DNA of 64,000 bases from Nonomuraea spiralis (lineage in GTDB: Bacteria; Actinomycetota; Actinomycetes; Streptosporangiales; Streptosporangiaceae), in assembly GCF_014648435.1 (NCBI RefSeq), contig NZ_BMRC01000004.1:496001-560000 (forward strand), given 5' to 3'. The translations under genes were made by a program, and so were the position numbers. Under the pieces are notes generated by a model. The model searched no databases and had not been told where the DNA came from. It saw only the letters and a list, made by a program, of their open reading frames with translations. Positions 53,289 to 62,619 of the stretch are shown piece by piece; the stretch's first letter is position 1, and each line of letters opens with the position of its first letter.

Positions 53289-55004
53289 ATGACGGGCGCA
53301 CAGGCACTGGTGAGGGCTCTGGAGCAGGTAGGCGTGGACACCGTGTTCGGCATTCCGGGCGGCGCCGTCCTGCCCGCCTACGACCCGCTGTACCGCTCGA
53401 CCTCGATCAGGCACGTGCTCGTACGGCACGAGCAGGGCGCCGGGCACGCGGCCGAGGGGTACGCGCAGGCCACGGGCAAGGTCGGGGTCTGCATGGCGAC
53501 CAGCGGCCCGGGGGCCACGAACCTGGTGACGCCCATCGCCGACGCCTACATGGACTCGGTGCCGATCGTCGCGATCACCGGCCAGGTGCCCAGCTCGCAG
53601 ATCGGCACGGACGCCTTCCAGGAGGCCGACATCTCGGGTATCACCCTGTCGATCACGAAGCACAACTTCCTGGTCACGGACGCCGCCGACATCCCCCGTA
53701 CGATCATGGAGGCGTTCCACATCGCCTCGACGGGACGTCCGGGGCCGGTGCTGGTGGACATCACCAAGGACGCGCTCCAGGCCGAGACCGACTTCGTCTG
53801 GCCGCCGGTCATGCGGCTGCCCGGCTACCGCCCGGCCACCCGGCCGAACGCGCGGCAGATCAGGGCCGCCGCCGAGCTGATCGCCGGTGCCCGGCGGCCG
53901 GTCCTGTACGTGGGCGGCGGCGTGCACAAGGCGGGCGCGTCGGCCGAGCTGCTGCGCTTCGCCGAGCTGACCGGCATCCCGGTCGTCACCACGCTCATGG
54001 CCAGGGGCACGTTCCCCGACAGCCACCGCCTGCACATGGGCATGCCCGGCATGCACGGCTCGGTCCCGGCCGTCGGGGCGCTCCAGCGGGCCGACCTGAT
54101 CGTCGCGCTCGGCACCCGCTTCGACGAGCGCGTCACCGGCGACCTGGCCACGTTCGCGCCGCACGCCAAGATCGTGCACGCCGACGTGGACCCGGCCGAG
54201 ATCTCCAAGAACCGGCGCGCCGACGTGCCCATCGTGGGCGACTGCAAGGAGGTGCTGGCCGACCTGATCGCCGTCCTGGACGGCCATACGGTCGAGCGTC
54301 CGGCCTGGCTGCGCACGCTGGAGGGCTACCGGCGGACGTACCCGCTCGGGTACGAGACGTTCGAGGACGCCCTCGCCCCCCAGTACGTCATGGAGCGGCT
54401 GAGCGCCCTGGTCGGGCCCGAGGCGATCTACACCTCCGGCGTGGGCCAGCACCAGATGTGGGCCGCCCAGTTCATCGGCTACGAGCGGCCGGGCACGTTC
54501 ATCAACTCCGGGGGCGCGGGCACGATGGGCTTCGCCGTGCCGGCCGCCATGGGGGCCAAGATCGGCTGCCCGGACCGTACGGTGTGGGCGATCGACGGCG
54601 ACGGCTGCTTCCAGATGACCAACCAGGAGCTGGCCGTGTGCGCGCTGGAGGGCGTGCCGATCAAGGTGGCCGTCGTCAACAACGGCAGCCTCGGCATGGT
54701 CCGCCAGTGGCAGACCCTCCTGTACGACGGCCGCTACTCCAACACCGACCTGCGTCCCGCCCGCCGCATCCCGGACTTCGTCGCCCTCGCCGAGGCGTAC
54801 GGCTGCCACGGCCTGCGCTGCGAGCGCCCCGAGGACGTGGACACGGTGATCGAGAAGGCCATGGCGATCGACGACGCGCCCGTGGTGGTGGACTTCGTGG
54901 TGCACCGGGACGCGATGGTCTGGCCCATGGTCCCCGCAGGGACGAGCAACGACGACATCAGGATCGCCAGAGACCTGGCTCCGAACTGGGGTGATGACGA
55001 ATAA
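53289..55004 (+). CDS. ilvB: Acetolactate synthase large subunit
   Basis: A 571-residue thiamine-diphosphate enzyme that joins two pyruvates to acetolactate. [19 protein letters not shown] and [34 protein letters not shown] form the pyrimidine domain (with the catalytic Glu), the middle is the FAD-like domain, and [32 protein letters not shown] carries the TPP-binding GDG...N motif. ATG 53289 follows GGAGGGAGATCGGGG. Neither a small regulatory subunit (ilvN) nor ilvC follows, unlike the normal operon. It may be a second copy serving a specialised pathway, fitting the two regulators beside it. Confidence 0.93.
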   Translation: MTGAQALVRALEQVGVDTVFGIPGGAVLPAYDPLYRSTSIRHVLVRHEQGAGHAAEGYAQATGKVGVCMATSGPGATNLVTPIADAYMDSVPIVAITGQVPSSQIGTDAFQEADISGITLSITKHNFLVTDAADIPRTIMEAFHIASTGRPGPVLVDITKDALQAETDFVWPPVMRLPGYRPATRPNARQIRAAAELIAGARRPVLYVGGGVHKAGASAELLRFAELTGIPVVTTLMARGTFPDSHRLHMGMPGMHGSVPAVGALQRADLIVALGTRFDERVTGDLATFAPHAKIVHADVDPAEISKNRRADVPIVGDCKEVLADLIAVLDGHTVERPAWLRTLEGYRRTYPLGYETFEDALAPQYVMERLSALVGPEAIYTSGVGQHQMWAAQFIGYERPGTFINSGGAGTMGFAVPAAMGAKIGCPDRTVWAIDGDGCFQMTNQELAVCALEGVPIKVAVVNNGSLGMVRQWQTLLYDGRYSNTDLRPARRIPDFVALAEAYGCHGLRCERPEDVDTVIEKAMAIDDAPVVVDFVVHRDAMVWPMVPAGTSNDDIRIARDLAPNWGDDE

Positions 55005-55059
55005 GTCAAGCCATGCCAAAAGCAGCGATCCATACAAAACCTCATTTAAGCTTCCTTGA

Positions 55060-55075
55060 CCCGGGGCGCCCCGGG
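55060..55075. terminator. Perfect 16-bp GC palindrome
   Basis: CCCGGGGCGCCCCGGG lies in the 90-base gap after the acetolactate synthase gene. It can fold as an 8-bp hairpin without a loop, so it is better read as a site or partial terminator than as a strong one. The AT-richer stretch before it (55012-55050, CATACAAAACC and TTTAAGC) may hold the downstream promoter. Confidence 0.3.
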
Positions 55076-55095
55076 CGGCTGAACCGAGGTGGATA

Positions 55096-57882
55096 GTGGC
55101 GCTGCGCGTCAAGGTGCTGGGGCCGATCGTGGCCGAGCTCGACGGGGTGGAGGTCGCGCTCGGCGGCCCGAGGCAGCGAGCCGTGCTCGCCGTGCTGGTC
55201 GCGGCGCGCGGCCAGGTGGTCTCGGCCGAACGCGTGCTGGACGCCGCCTGGGACGAAGACGAACCCGCCTCGATGCCCACCCTGCACTCCTACATCGCAA
55301 GGCTCCGCAAGGCGCTCGAACCCGGCCGTACCAACCGGTCGCCGGAGAGCGTGCTGGCCCGCGTCGGCAACGGGTACACGCTGCGCGTCGAGCCCGACGC
55401 CGTGGACGCCGAGCGCTTCGCCCGCAAGGTCGGCGAGGGTCAGCTCCTGCTGGAGGCGGGCGACGCGGGCGCGGCGCTGGCCGTGCTGGCCGAGGCCGTG
55501 GAATTGTGGGGCGGGCAGCCGTACAGCGAGTTCGCGGGCGCGGCGTTCGCCGTGCCGGAGATCGTCCGGTTGCAGGGGTTGTACCTGTCGGCGCGGGAGA
55601 GCCTGTTCGCCGCGCAGCTCGCGCTCGGGCGGCACGCGGCCGTGGTGCCCGAGCTGGAGAAGCTGACCGCCGAGCAGCCCATGAGCGAGCGCGGCTGGGA
55701 GCTGCTGGTGCTGGCTCTGTACCGGTCCGGACGCCAGGGAGACGCGCTGGCCGCGCTGCGCTCGGCGCGCCGCGTACTGGCCGAGGAGCTGGGCATCGAT
55801 CCCGGGCCGGGGCTGCGGGACCTGGAGGCCGCGGTGCTCGCCCAGGACGAGGCGCTGCGGCCGGGGAGCGCCGGGCCGCTGCCCGAACGCGGCGGCAACC
55901 TGCCCTTCCCGGTGACCGCGCTGGTCGGCAGGGCGGCCGAGGTCGATCAGGTGGCCGCGCTGCTCGCCGAGCACCGCCTGGTCACGCTCGCCGGGCCCGG
56001 CGGCATCGGCAAGACCCGGCTGGCGCTGGAGACCGCGCGGGCCAGGGACGACGCCGACGGGCCGTGGCTGGTCGAGCTGGCCGGGCTGGACGACCCCTCA
56101 CTGGTGGCCAGGGCCATCGCCCAGGTGCTCGGCCTCACCGGGCCGGCCTCCGCGCAGCGCCTGGCGTACGCGCTGCGCGGCAGGAGCCCGCTGCTCGTGA
56201 TCGACAACTGCGAGCACCTCGTGGCGGCCGTCCGCGACACGGTCGCCGAGCTGCTGGCCGGGGCGGGCGGCGTACGCGTGCTCGCCACCAGCCGCGAGAC
56301 GCTCGGCGTCCCCGGCGAGGCCCTGTACGACGTGCCGCCGCTGTCCGCGGCCGACGCCCGCGACCTGTTCATGAGCCGGGCCAGGGCCGCCGCGCCCGGC
56401 TGGGAGCCGACGCCGTCGGAGCTGCGCAGCGCCGAACGCCTCTGCCTGGGGCTCGACGGGTTGCCGCTGGCGGTCGAGCTGGCCGCCGGGCAGTGCCGCA
56501 TGTTGTCGGTCGAGCAGATCCTCACCTCGATGGACGACAGGTTCGCCGTGCTCACCGACGGCCCCGGCCCGCGGCGGCACCGTACGCTCGCCAGGACCGT
56601 CGAGTGGAGCTACGACCTGCTCGAACCCGCCGAGCGCGAGCTGTTCCACCGGCTCGGCGCGTTCGCCTCCGGGTTCGACCTGGACGCGGCGGCCGCGGTG
56701 TGCGGGCGGCCGGTCCTGGGCGGCCTGGGCGCGCTGGTGCGCAAGTCGCTGGTCGCGGTCGAGCCGGGCACCTCGCCGCGCCGCTACCGGCTGCTGGAGA
56801 CCATCAAGGAGTTCGCCCGCACCCGGCAGGACCCGGCCGAGCTGGCCGAGGCCCAGGCCGCGCACCGCGTCTGGGTGCTGGCCCGCGCCGAGGCGGCCGA
56901 GGCCAGGATCCGCGGCGACGGGGCGACCGCCGCGATGGACCTGCTCCTCGCCGACCAGGCCGAGCACCGGGCCGCGTTCACCTCGGCGATGCTGGCCGGC
57001 GACGGCGAGTACGCGCTGCGGCTCACCGGCGTCCTGTCCTGGTTCTGGTACCGCAGAGGGCACGTCGCCGAGGGGCTGGCCAGCCTGTCGGCGGCCATGG
57101 AGCTCTACCCCGACGCCGAGCCCGGCGTGCGCTCGCAGGCGCTGATCGGCATGGCCGGACTCCACTACCTGACCGGCGACTTCCCCGCCGCGCACCGGCG
57201 GGCCAAGGAGGCGGCCGAGATGGCCCGGCTGGCCGACGACCTGGTCGCCGAGGGGCAGGCCCTCACCTACCGGGCGCTGTTCGGCGGCCTGAGCGGGCAG
57301 CCGAACGCGCTGGTCGACGCCCGCGCCGCGCTCGACCTGGCCGAGGTGGCGGGCATGGGATGGTTGCACGCCGAGGCGCTGATGGTCCTCGGCATGTTGC
57401 TGGTGTTCGCGCGCGAGACCGCCGAGGCGGCCGAACGGCTGACCGAGTCGATCACGGTGGCCGCCGGCACGGGACACCGCTTCGTCACCGCGTCCGCGAC
57501 CTGGTTGCTGATGAAGATCGACCTGCTGACCGGCCGTACCGACCGGGCTCTGGCGTCCGGGCTGCCGATCCTGCGCATGCTCGACGCGGACCGGGACGTC
57601 ACGTCCTGGATGGTGATGAGCCACACCCTGGCCGGGGTGCTCACCGCGGGCGGGCTGCCGCACGACGGCGCGCGCCTGCTCGGCGCGGTAGAGGAGGTCG
57701 GGGCCCGGGTCGGCTTCTCGCCGTTGGAGCTGGACCCCGCCGACGGCGCCGAGCGCGAGGAGCGGATACGCCGTTCGCTGCCCGCCGCCGAACTGGCCGA
57801 GTGCCTGCGCCAGGGCGCCCGCCTGTCGCCCGCCCAGGTGCACGACCTGCTCGACGCGCTGATCAGGACCCGCGTCCACTGA
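55096..57882 (+). CDS. BTAD-domain regulator with NB-ARC-type ATPase (SARP family)
   Basis: A 928-residue AfsR-like regulator. The DNA-binding and BTAD part (LRVKVLGPIVAELDG to EELGIDPGPGLRDLE) is followed by the ATPase with P-loop LVTLAGPGGIGKTRLALE and the Walker B region LLVIDNCEHLV, the SREPL-like ATSRETLGVPGEAL segment, and a winged-helix/TPR C-terminus (EATSYDLLEPAERELFHRLGAF type). The GTG start at 55096 follows CGAGGTGGATA. With the BTAD gene at 49974 it encloses ilvB. Confidence 0.92.
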   Translation: MALRVKVLGPIVAELDGVEVALGGPRQRAVLAVLVAARGQVVSAERVLDAAWDEDEPASMPTLHSYIARLRKALEPGRTNRSPESVLARVGNGYTLRVEPDAVDAERFARKVGEGQLLLEAGDAGAALAVLAEAVELWGGQPYSEFAGAAFAVPEIVRLQGLYLSARESLFAAQLALGRHAAVVPELEKLTAEQPMSERGWELLVLALYRSGRQGDALAALRSARRVLAEELGIDPGPGLRDLEAAVLAQDEALRPGSAGPLPERGGNLPFPVTALVGRAAEVDQVAALLAEHRLVTLAGPGGIGKTRLALETARARDDADGPWLVELAGLDDPSLVARAIAQVLGLTGPASAQRLAYALRGRSPLLVIDNCEHLVAAVRDTVAELLAGAGGVRVLATSRETLGVPGEALYDVPPLSAADARDLFMSRARAAAPGWEPTPSELRSAERLCLGLDGLPLAVELAAGQCRMLSVEQILTSMDDRFAVLTDGPGPRRHRTLARTVEWSYDLLEPAERELFHRLGAFASGFDLDAAAAVCGRPVLGGLGALVRKSLVAVEPGTSPRRYRLLETIKEFARTRQDPAELAEAQAAHRVWVLARAEAAEARIRGDGATAAMDLLLADQAEHRAAFTSAMLAGDGEYALRLTGVLSWFWYRRGHVAEGLASLSAAMELYPDAEPGVRSQALIGMAGLHYLTGDFPAAHRRAKEAAEMARLADDLVAEGQALTYRALFGGLSGQPNALVDARAALDLAEVAGMGWLHAEALMVLGMLLVFARETAEAAERLTESITVAAGTGHRFVTASATWLLMKIDLLTGRTDRALASGLPILRMLDADRDVTSWMVMSHTLAGVLTAGGLPHDGARLLGAVEEVGARVGFSPLELDPADGAEREERIRRSLPAAELAECLRQGARLSPAQVHDLLDALIRTRVH

Positions 57883-57927
57883 CCCGAAGCCCTTGCGCGG
57901 GCGCGGCGGGCGGGCTTTGGTACAGGT

Positions 57928-59118
57928 ATGCCACCAGGTGATCGGCTCGCGGTGCAGACCATCGAGTTCCATGGTGACCAGGTCGCCTTCGGCGAGGCCG
58001 GCGTGACCGACGAGGAACGCGCCGCCGCCGGCCGCGAGACGCTCGCCCAGCGCAACCAGGCCCTGCTGCGGGGCAACCGCCGCCGGGCCAGGCGCCGCTA
58101 CGCCCAGGACCTGCCCGCCGGCCAGGACTTCGCCCGCGTGTGGCGGCGGCGCGCCCTGGCCGAGCTGCGTCCCAGGCTGACGGGCGGCCCGCTGGCCGTC
58201 TGGGGCGAGGACGACGACGTGCTGCACGTGCTCTGGCAGGGGCCGAACGCGCGGCTCGTCTCGGGGGTGCTGCTCCCGATGTGGCCGGTCAAGGGGGCGG
58301 GCGACCTGTGGGAGCTGTCGGTGCGCGTACGGCACCTGGACCGGGCCGTGATCGGCGTCACCGCCGCGCCTCCCGGCGGCCGGCCGGTGGAGCTGATCTG
58401 GCACGGCCCGCGCGCCGGCCCCGCCCCCGCGACCGCCACCCGGCTCGCAGGCACGCTCGTCACCCGTGAGATCGGCAGCGTCCACCTGGGGGAGCGTCGT
58501 GCGATCACCGTCTACCGCCCGCCGGGCCCGATCCGGCCGATGCCCCTGTGCCTGCTGGCCGACGGGCAGGCGGCCGGGTCGTACGCCCGCGTGCTGGAGC
58601 CGGCGATCCTGGCCGGCGCGCTGCCGCCGGTGATCCTGGTCGCTCCGCACGCCGCCGACGTGCCCGGCCCCTACCCGGACGGGCGGGCCAGGGAGTACCT
58701 GCCGTACGCCGATCCGCGGCGCTTCGCCGCGCACCTGGCCTTCGTCACCGGCGAGGTACTGCCCGGCTTCCCCGAGGCGAGCCACGTGATCAGCGCCGGG
58801 TTCGCGGACGGCGCCGGCTTCGCGCTGACCGCCGCCGACCGGTGCCCCGGCCGGATCGCGGCGGCGGTCGGCCTCAGCCCCGGCCTGCTGCCGCAGCTCC
58901 TCGACACCACCGTACGGGTGCCCCGCTACCTCGCGGCCGGCACGCTCGAACCCGGCTTCCTCGACTGCGCCCGCTCGCTGGCCGCCCGCCTGCGCGGCGC
59001 GGGCATCGCCCACCGCCGCGAGGCGTGGATCGGCGGCCACGACGGCTACTGGTGGCGCGTGCACCTCCTGGCCGCCCTCACCTGGCTGACCCGCGAGCAC
59101 CTGCCCCGCTCACGCTGA
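57928..59118 (+). CDS. Enterochelin esterase-like protein without the nucleophile serine
   Basis: A 396-residue protein. The N-terminal domain (about 1-170) is the immunoglobulin-like domain of siderophore esterases; the C-terminal part is the Fes-type alpha/beta hydrolase. The usual nucleophile elbow (AGQSLGG) reads SAGFADGAG here, with Ala at the Ser position (codon 58804-58806). The late GGHDGYWWR keeps the catalytic His. So esterase activity in the normal way is not expected; a binding or regulatory role is possible. It overlaps the convergent MFS gene by nine bases. The start is ATG 57928. Confidence 0.85.
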   Translation: MPPGDRLAVQTIEFHGDQVAFGEAGVTDEERAAAGRETLAQRNQALLRGNRRRARRRYAQDLPAGQDFARVWRRRALAELRPRLTGGPLAVWGEDDDVLHVLWQGPNARLVSGVLLPMWPVKGAGDLWELSVRVRHLDRAVIGVTAAPPGGRPVELIWHGPRAGPAPATATRLAGTLVTREIGSVHLGERRAITVYRPPGPIRPMPLCLLADGQAAGSYARVLEPAILAGALPPVILVAPHAADVPGPYPDGRAREYLPYADPRRFAAHLAFVTGEVLPGFPEASHVISAGFADGAGFALTAADRCPGRIAAAVGLSPGLLPQLLDTTVRVPRYLAAGTLEPGFLDCARSLAARLRGAGIAHRREAWIGGHDGYWWRVHLLAALTWLTREHLPRSR

Positions 59119-60489
59119 CCGTACGGGCCGGGCGGCGGCCAGCACCAGCAGCCCGGCGAACAGCCCGGTGACCGCGGCGGCCAGGTAGACCGCGTTCAGC
59201 GCCGAGGGGAACGAGCCCGTCCCGGCCAGACCGTCCTGGAACAGGACGCCGAACACGGCGATGCCGAGGGCGTACCCGAGCTGCCTGACGGTGTTGACCG
59301 CGCCCGCCGCCATGCCCGAGCGGTGCGGCGGGACGTGCGCCATGGCCGCCGAGCTGAGCGAGGGGATCGCCAGGCCGACGCCGATGCCGGTCACCACCAG
59401 GCCCGGCGCCAGGGACGTCCACGTCGAGTGCTCGTCCAGCATGCCCTGGAGGAACGCGCCCGCGGCGATCAGCAGCAGCCCGCCGCCGACCGCCGCGCGC
59501 GCCGACAACCGGGGGAGCAGGCGGGCGGCGGCGACCGAGACGACCAGCGACGTGCCGGCCATCGGCGTCAGCGCCAGCCCGGCGCGTACCGGCCCGAGCG
59601 CGAGCCCGCCGGGCTGCTGCAACCAGAGCGAGGTGAAGGCCAGGCAGGCGAACGCGGCGGGCATGAGCAGCGCGGCCCCCGTCAGGATCCCGCTGAACGC
59701 CGGGTTCGCGAACAGCCGCAGGTCCACCATGGGAAGCGCGCCCCGCGACTCCACCAGCACGAAGGCGGCGAACGCGACGGCCGCCACGGCCAGCGGCACC
59801 AGCGCCCGCGCCGACCCCCAGCCGTACGGCCCGGCCTCGATCAGCCCGTACGTGAGCGCGGCCGCCGCCAATGTGAACGTGCCCATCCCGGCCCAGTCGA
59901 GCCGGCCGCCGCCCGGCAGACGGGACTCCTCGACCGTGCGCAGGGTCATCCACGCGGCGGCCACGCTGATGGGCAGGTTCACCAGGAAGATGGCCCGCCA
60001 GTCCAGGTGCTCGGTGAGCAGCCCGCCGAGCACGGGGGCCAGCGCCGCGGCGGCCCCGTTGACGCCGCCCCACACGCCGAACGCGATGCCGCGCTCCCGC
60101 CCGTGGTAGGTGGCGCTGATCAACGCGAGCGTCGTCGCCATCATCGCGGCGCCGCCCGCCCCCTGCGCCACGCGGGCCGCCAGCAGCAGGCCGCCGGTGG
60201 GCGCGAGGCCGCAGGCCAGGGAGGCCAGCGCGAACACGCCGAGGGCGATCAGGTACACCTTGCGCCGCCCGGCGTGGTCGGCGACCGAGCCGGCGGCGAG
60301 CAGCAGCGCGGCCAGGGCCAGGGCGTAACCGTCCAGGAGCCATTGGGTGTCGGTGAAGGACATCCGCAGGTCGGCGGTGATGTCGGGCAGGGCGACCATG
60401 ACGATGGTCACGTCCACCAGCAGCATGAAGGCGCCCAGGCAGGCCGCCGCCAGCGGCCACCAGCTCGTACGTGTCAGTGTTGTGGTCAT
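59110..60489 (-). CDS. MFS multidrug transporter, DHA2 family (EmrB/QacA-like)
   Basis: A 459-residue transporter with 14 hydrophobic segments expected for DHA2. TM1 has the LLVDVTIVMVALPDI signature, the loop after TM2 is GSVADHAGRRKVYLIAL (motif A), and DAGAGGAAMMATTLALISATYHGRERGIAFGVWGGVNGAAAALAPVLGGLLTEHLDWRAIFLVNLPISV holds motif B and C in pattern. It exports drugs by proton antiport. ATG 60489 is chosen; the frame continues upstream. Divergent from a double-Lrp regulator gene 85 bases away, its likely controller. Confidence 0.93.
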   Translation of the reverse strand: MTTTLTRTSWWPLAAACLGAFMLLVDVTIVMVALPDITADLRMSFTDTQWLLDGYALALAALLLAAGSVADHAGRRKVYLIALGVFALASLACGLAPTGGLLLAARVAQGAGGAAMMATTLALISATYHGRERGIAFGVWGGVNGAAAALAPVLGGLLTEHLDWRAIFLVNLPISVAAAWMTLRTVEESRLPGGGRLDWAGMGTFTLAAAALTYGLIEAGPYGWGSARALVPLAVAAVAFAAFVLVESRGALPMVDLRLFANPAFSGILTGAALLMPAAFACLAFTSLWLQQPGGLALGPVRAGLALTPMAGTSLVVSVAAARLLPRLSARAAVGGGLLLIAAGAFLQGMLDEHSTWTSLAPGLVVTGIGVGLAIPSLSSAAMAHVPPHRSGMAAGAVNTVRQLGYALGIAVFGVLFQDGLAGTGSFPSALNAVYLAAAVTGLFAGLLVLAAARPVRSA

Positions 60490-60574
60490 GGCGGCAAGGG
60501 TCGGGGCCGGGTGGGGTTTGCCCCTAGTCGGAGCGAGCTTTCTGCTGGAATTCCTCGCCGGATAGCCTCTCCTG

Positions 60575-61555
60575 ATGGAAAACGTCACGCTCGACGAGGT
60601 CGATCGCGGGCTGCTGCACGCGTTGCAGGTGGACGGGCGGGCCTCGTTCAGCCGGATCGGCGAGGTGCTGGGGGTGTCCGACCAGCGGGTGGCCCGCCGC
60701 TACCGGCGGCTGCGCTCCAGCGGCATGGTCCGGGTCGTGGGCGTGGTGGACCGGCAGCGGCTCGGCCACCAGTCGTGGGCCATCCGGTTGCGCTGCACGC
60801 CCGACGCCGGGGCCTCGATCGCCGAGGCGCTCGGGCGGCGGCCCGACACGTTCTGGGTGCACCTGCTGTCGGGCGGCACCGAGATCTCCTGCGGCGCGAT
60901 CCAGCGCCTCGACCAGGAACGCGAGCCGCTGCTGCTGACCAAGCTGGCCAGGACCAACCGGGTGCTCGCGGTGTCGGCCCACCGGACCCTGCACATGTTC
61001 GTCGGCGGCCGGATCGGCTGGGCCGGGCTCGCCGCGCTGTCCGCCGAACAGGTCGCCCACCTGCTGGCCGGGCGCGTCCACGGCCCGCGCGACACCGCCG
61101 AGGCCGTCACGCTCGGCCCCGGCGACGACGCGCTGCTGGCCGAGCTGTCACGGGACGGCCGTACGGGCTATGCCGACCTGGCGGCCGTGACCGGCTGGTC
61201 GGAGTCGACGGTCAGGCGGCGGGTGGAGCAACTGTGCGCGGCGGGCGCGCTGTTCTTCGACATGGACGTGCTGCCCATGTTGCTGGACTACCAGGTCGAG
61301 GCGCAGTTGTGGATGTCGGTGCCGCCCGCCGACCTCGACGCGACAGGGCGGGCGCTGGCCGACCATCCGGAGGTCGCCTTCGCCGGGGCGACCACGGGCC
61401 CGACCAACCTCGCGGCCAGCGTGGTGTGCCGCGACGACGCCGCCTTCTACCGCTACCTCACCGACAGCCTGGGCGCGCTGCCCGCCATCCGGCACATCGA
61501 GACCGCGCCGATCATCAGGACCATCAAACGGGCGGGCGCCGGGCTGAGCAGTTGA
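60575..61555 (+). CDS. Double-module Lrp/AsnC-family regulator
   Basis: A 326-residue protein with two Lrp units. Unit 1: LDEVDRGLLHALQVDGRASFSRIGEVLGVSDQRVARRYRRL, then a ligand domain. Unit 2: ELSRDGRTGYADLAAVTGWSESTVRRRVEQLCAAG, then an RAM-type ligand domain ending HIETAPIIRTIKRAG. Most Lrp proteins have one module; the double form is common in actinomycetes. It starts 85 bases from the divergent MFS gene and probably regulates it. The SoxR-box gene follows immediately downstream. Confidence 0.92.
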   Translation: MENVTLDEVDRGLLHALQVDGRASFSRIGEVLGVSDQRVARRYRRLRSSGMVRVVGVVDRQRLGHQSWAIRLRCTPDAGASIAEALGRRPDTFWVHLLSGGTEISCGAIQRLDQEREPLLLTKLARTNRVLAVSAHRTLHMFVGGRIGWAGLAALSAEQVAHLLAGRVHGPRDTAEAVTLGPGDDALLAELSRDGRTGYADLAAVTGWSESTVRRRVEQLCAAGALFFDMDVLPMLLDYQVEAQLWMSVPPADLDATGRALADHPEVAFAGATTGPTNLAASVVCRDDAAFYRYLTDSLGALPAIRHIETAPIIRTIKRAGAGLSS

Positions 61556-61582
61556 CCTCAACTCGACTTGAGGTAGCAGGCT
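61552..61582 (+). promoter_or_regulatory. SoxR-type box and MerR-style promoter
   Basis: ACCTCAACTCGACTTGAGGT (61555-61574) is a near-perfect SoxR palindrome set between -35 TTGACC (61552-61557) and -10-like CAGGCT (61577-61582) with a 19-bp spacer. It overlaps the last codons of the Lrp gene and precedes a quinone oxidoreductase, as does the twin at 33061. Confidence 0.78.
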
Positions 61583-61616
61583 GGTCACCGGACACGATCC
61601 CGGATGAGGAGTGATC

Positions 61617-62597
61617 ATGAGAGTGGTACGGGTGGCGAGATTCGGCGGCCCCGAGGTGCTGGAGACGCGGACCGCGCCGGACCCGGTGGCCGGGCCGGGC
61701 GAGGTCGTGGTGCGGACCGGGTTCGCGGAGATCAATTTCATCGAGACGCAGCTCAGACAGGGGTTCACGCCGGGCCCGCCGCTGCCCGAGCTGCCGTACG
61801 TGCCGGGCGGCGGCGTCGGCGGGCACGTGGTCTCCGTGGGCGAGGGGGCCGATTCCGGGCTGGTGGGGCGGCGGGTGGTGGCCCGTACGCCGGGGTTCGG
61901 CGGCGGGAACGCCGAACTGGTCGTGGTCAGGGCCGAGGACCTAATCGAGGTGCCCGACGGCGTCGAGCTGGCCGACGCGACGGCGCTGCTCAACGACGGC
62001 AGCACGGCCGTGGGACTGTTCGCGAACGCCGGGATCCGGCCCGGCGAATGGGTGCTCGTCGAGGCCGCGGCCGGCGGGCTCGGCAGCCTGCTCGTGCAGC
62101 TCGCGCACGGGGCGGGCGCCCGGGTGATCGGGGCGGCGGGCAGCCCGGCCAAGCTGGAGGTGGCCGCCGGGCTCGGGGCCGAGGTCACCGTCGACTACTC
62201 GCGTCCCGGCTGGACCCGCGAGGTGCTCGACGCGACCGGCGGGCGCGGACCGGACGCGGTCTTCGACGGCGTGGGCGGCGAGCTCGGCCGCGAGGCGTTC
62301 GGGGTGACCGCGCGCGGCGGGCGGTTCTCCGTGCACGGCGCCTCCAGCGGGAGCGTCACGGCCGTGGACCCGGAGGAGGCCGCCCGGCGGGACGTCACCG
62401 TGATCGGCCTGGAGCAGCTCATGGCCATGAGCGAGATCAGGGGCGCGAACGAGCGGACCGCGCGGGCGCTCGCCGAGGCGGCGGCCGGGCGGCTGCGGGC
62501 GGTCGTGGGGCGTACGTACCCGCTGGAGCGGGCGGGCGAGGCGCATGCGGCGATCGAGGCCCGCGAGGTGAGCGGCAAGACGCTGCTGACGATCTGA
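61617..62597 (+). CDS. Quinone oxidoreductase-like NADPH reductase, SoxR-box controlled
   Basis: A 326-residue medium-chain reductase. MRVVRVARFGGPEVLETRT starts the GroES-like half; no zinc ligands; the Rossmann half has EWVLVEAAAGGLGSLLVQLAHGAG. It belongs to the NADPH:quinone reductase branch. ATG 61617 has GAGGAG six bases upstream; GTG 61611 is also in frame. It is the second window gene behind a SoxR-type promoter, the other being at 33099, so both should rise with redox-cycling compounds. Confidence 0.9.
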   Translation: MRVVRVARFGGPEVLETRTAPDPVAGPGEVVVRTGFAEINFIETQLRQGFTPGPPLPELPYVPGGGVGGHVVSVGEGADSGLVGRRVVARTPGFGGGNAELVVVRAEDLIEVPDGVELADATALLNDGSTAVGLFANAGIRPGEWVLVEAAAGGLGSLLVQLAHGAGARVIGAAGSPAKLEVAAGLGAEVTVDYSRPGWTREVLDATGGRGPDAVFDGVGGELGREAFGVTARGGRFSVHGASSGSVTAVDPEEAARRDVTVIGLEQLMAMSEIRGANERTARALAEAAAGRLRAVVGRTYPLERAGEAHAAIEAREVSGKTLLTI

Positions 62598-62619
62598 TCG
62601 CCGGGGTCATAATCGAGGC

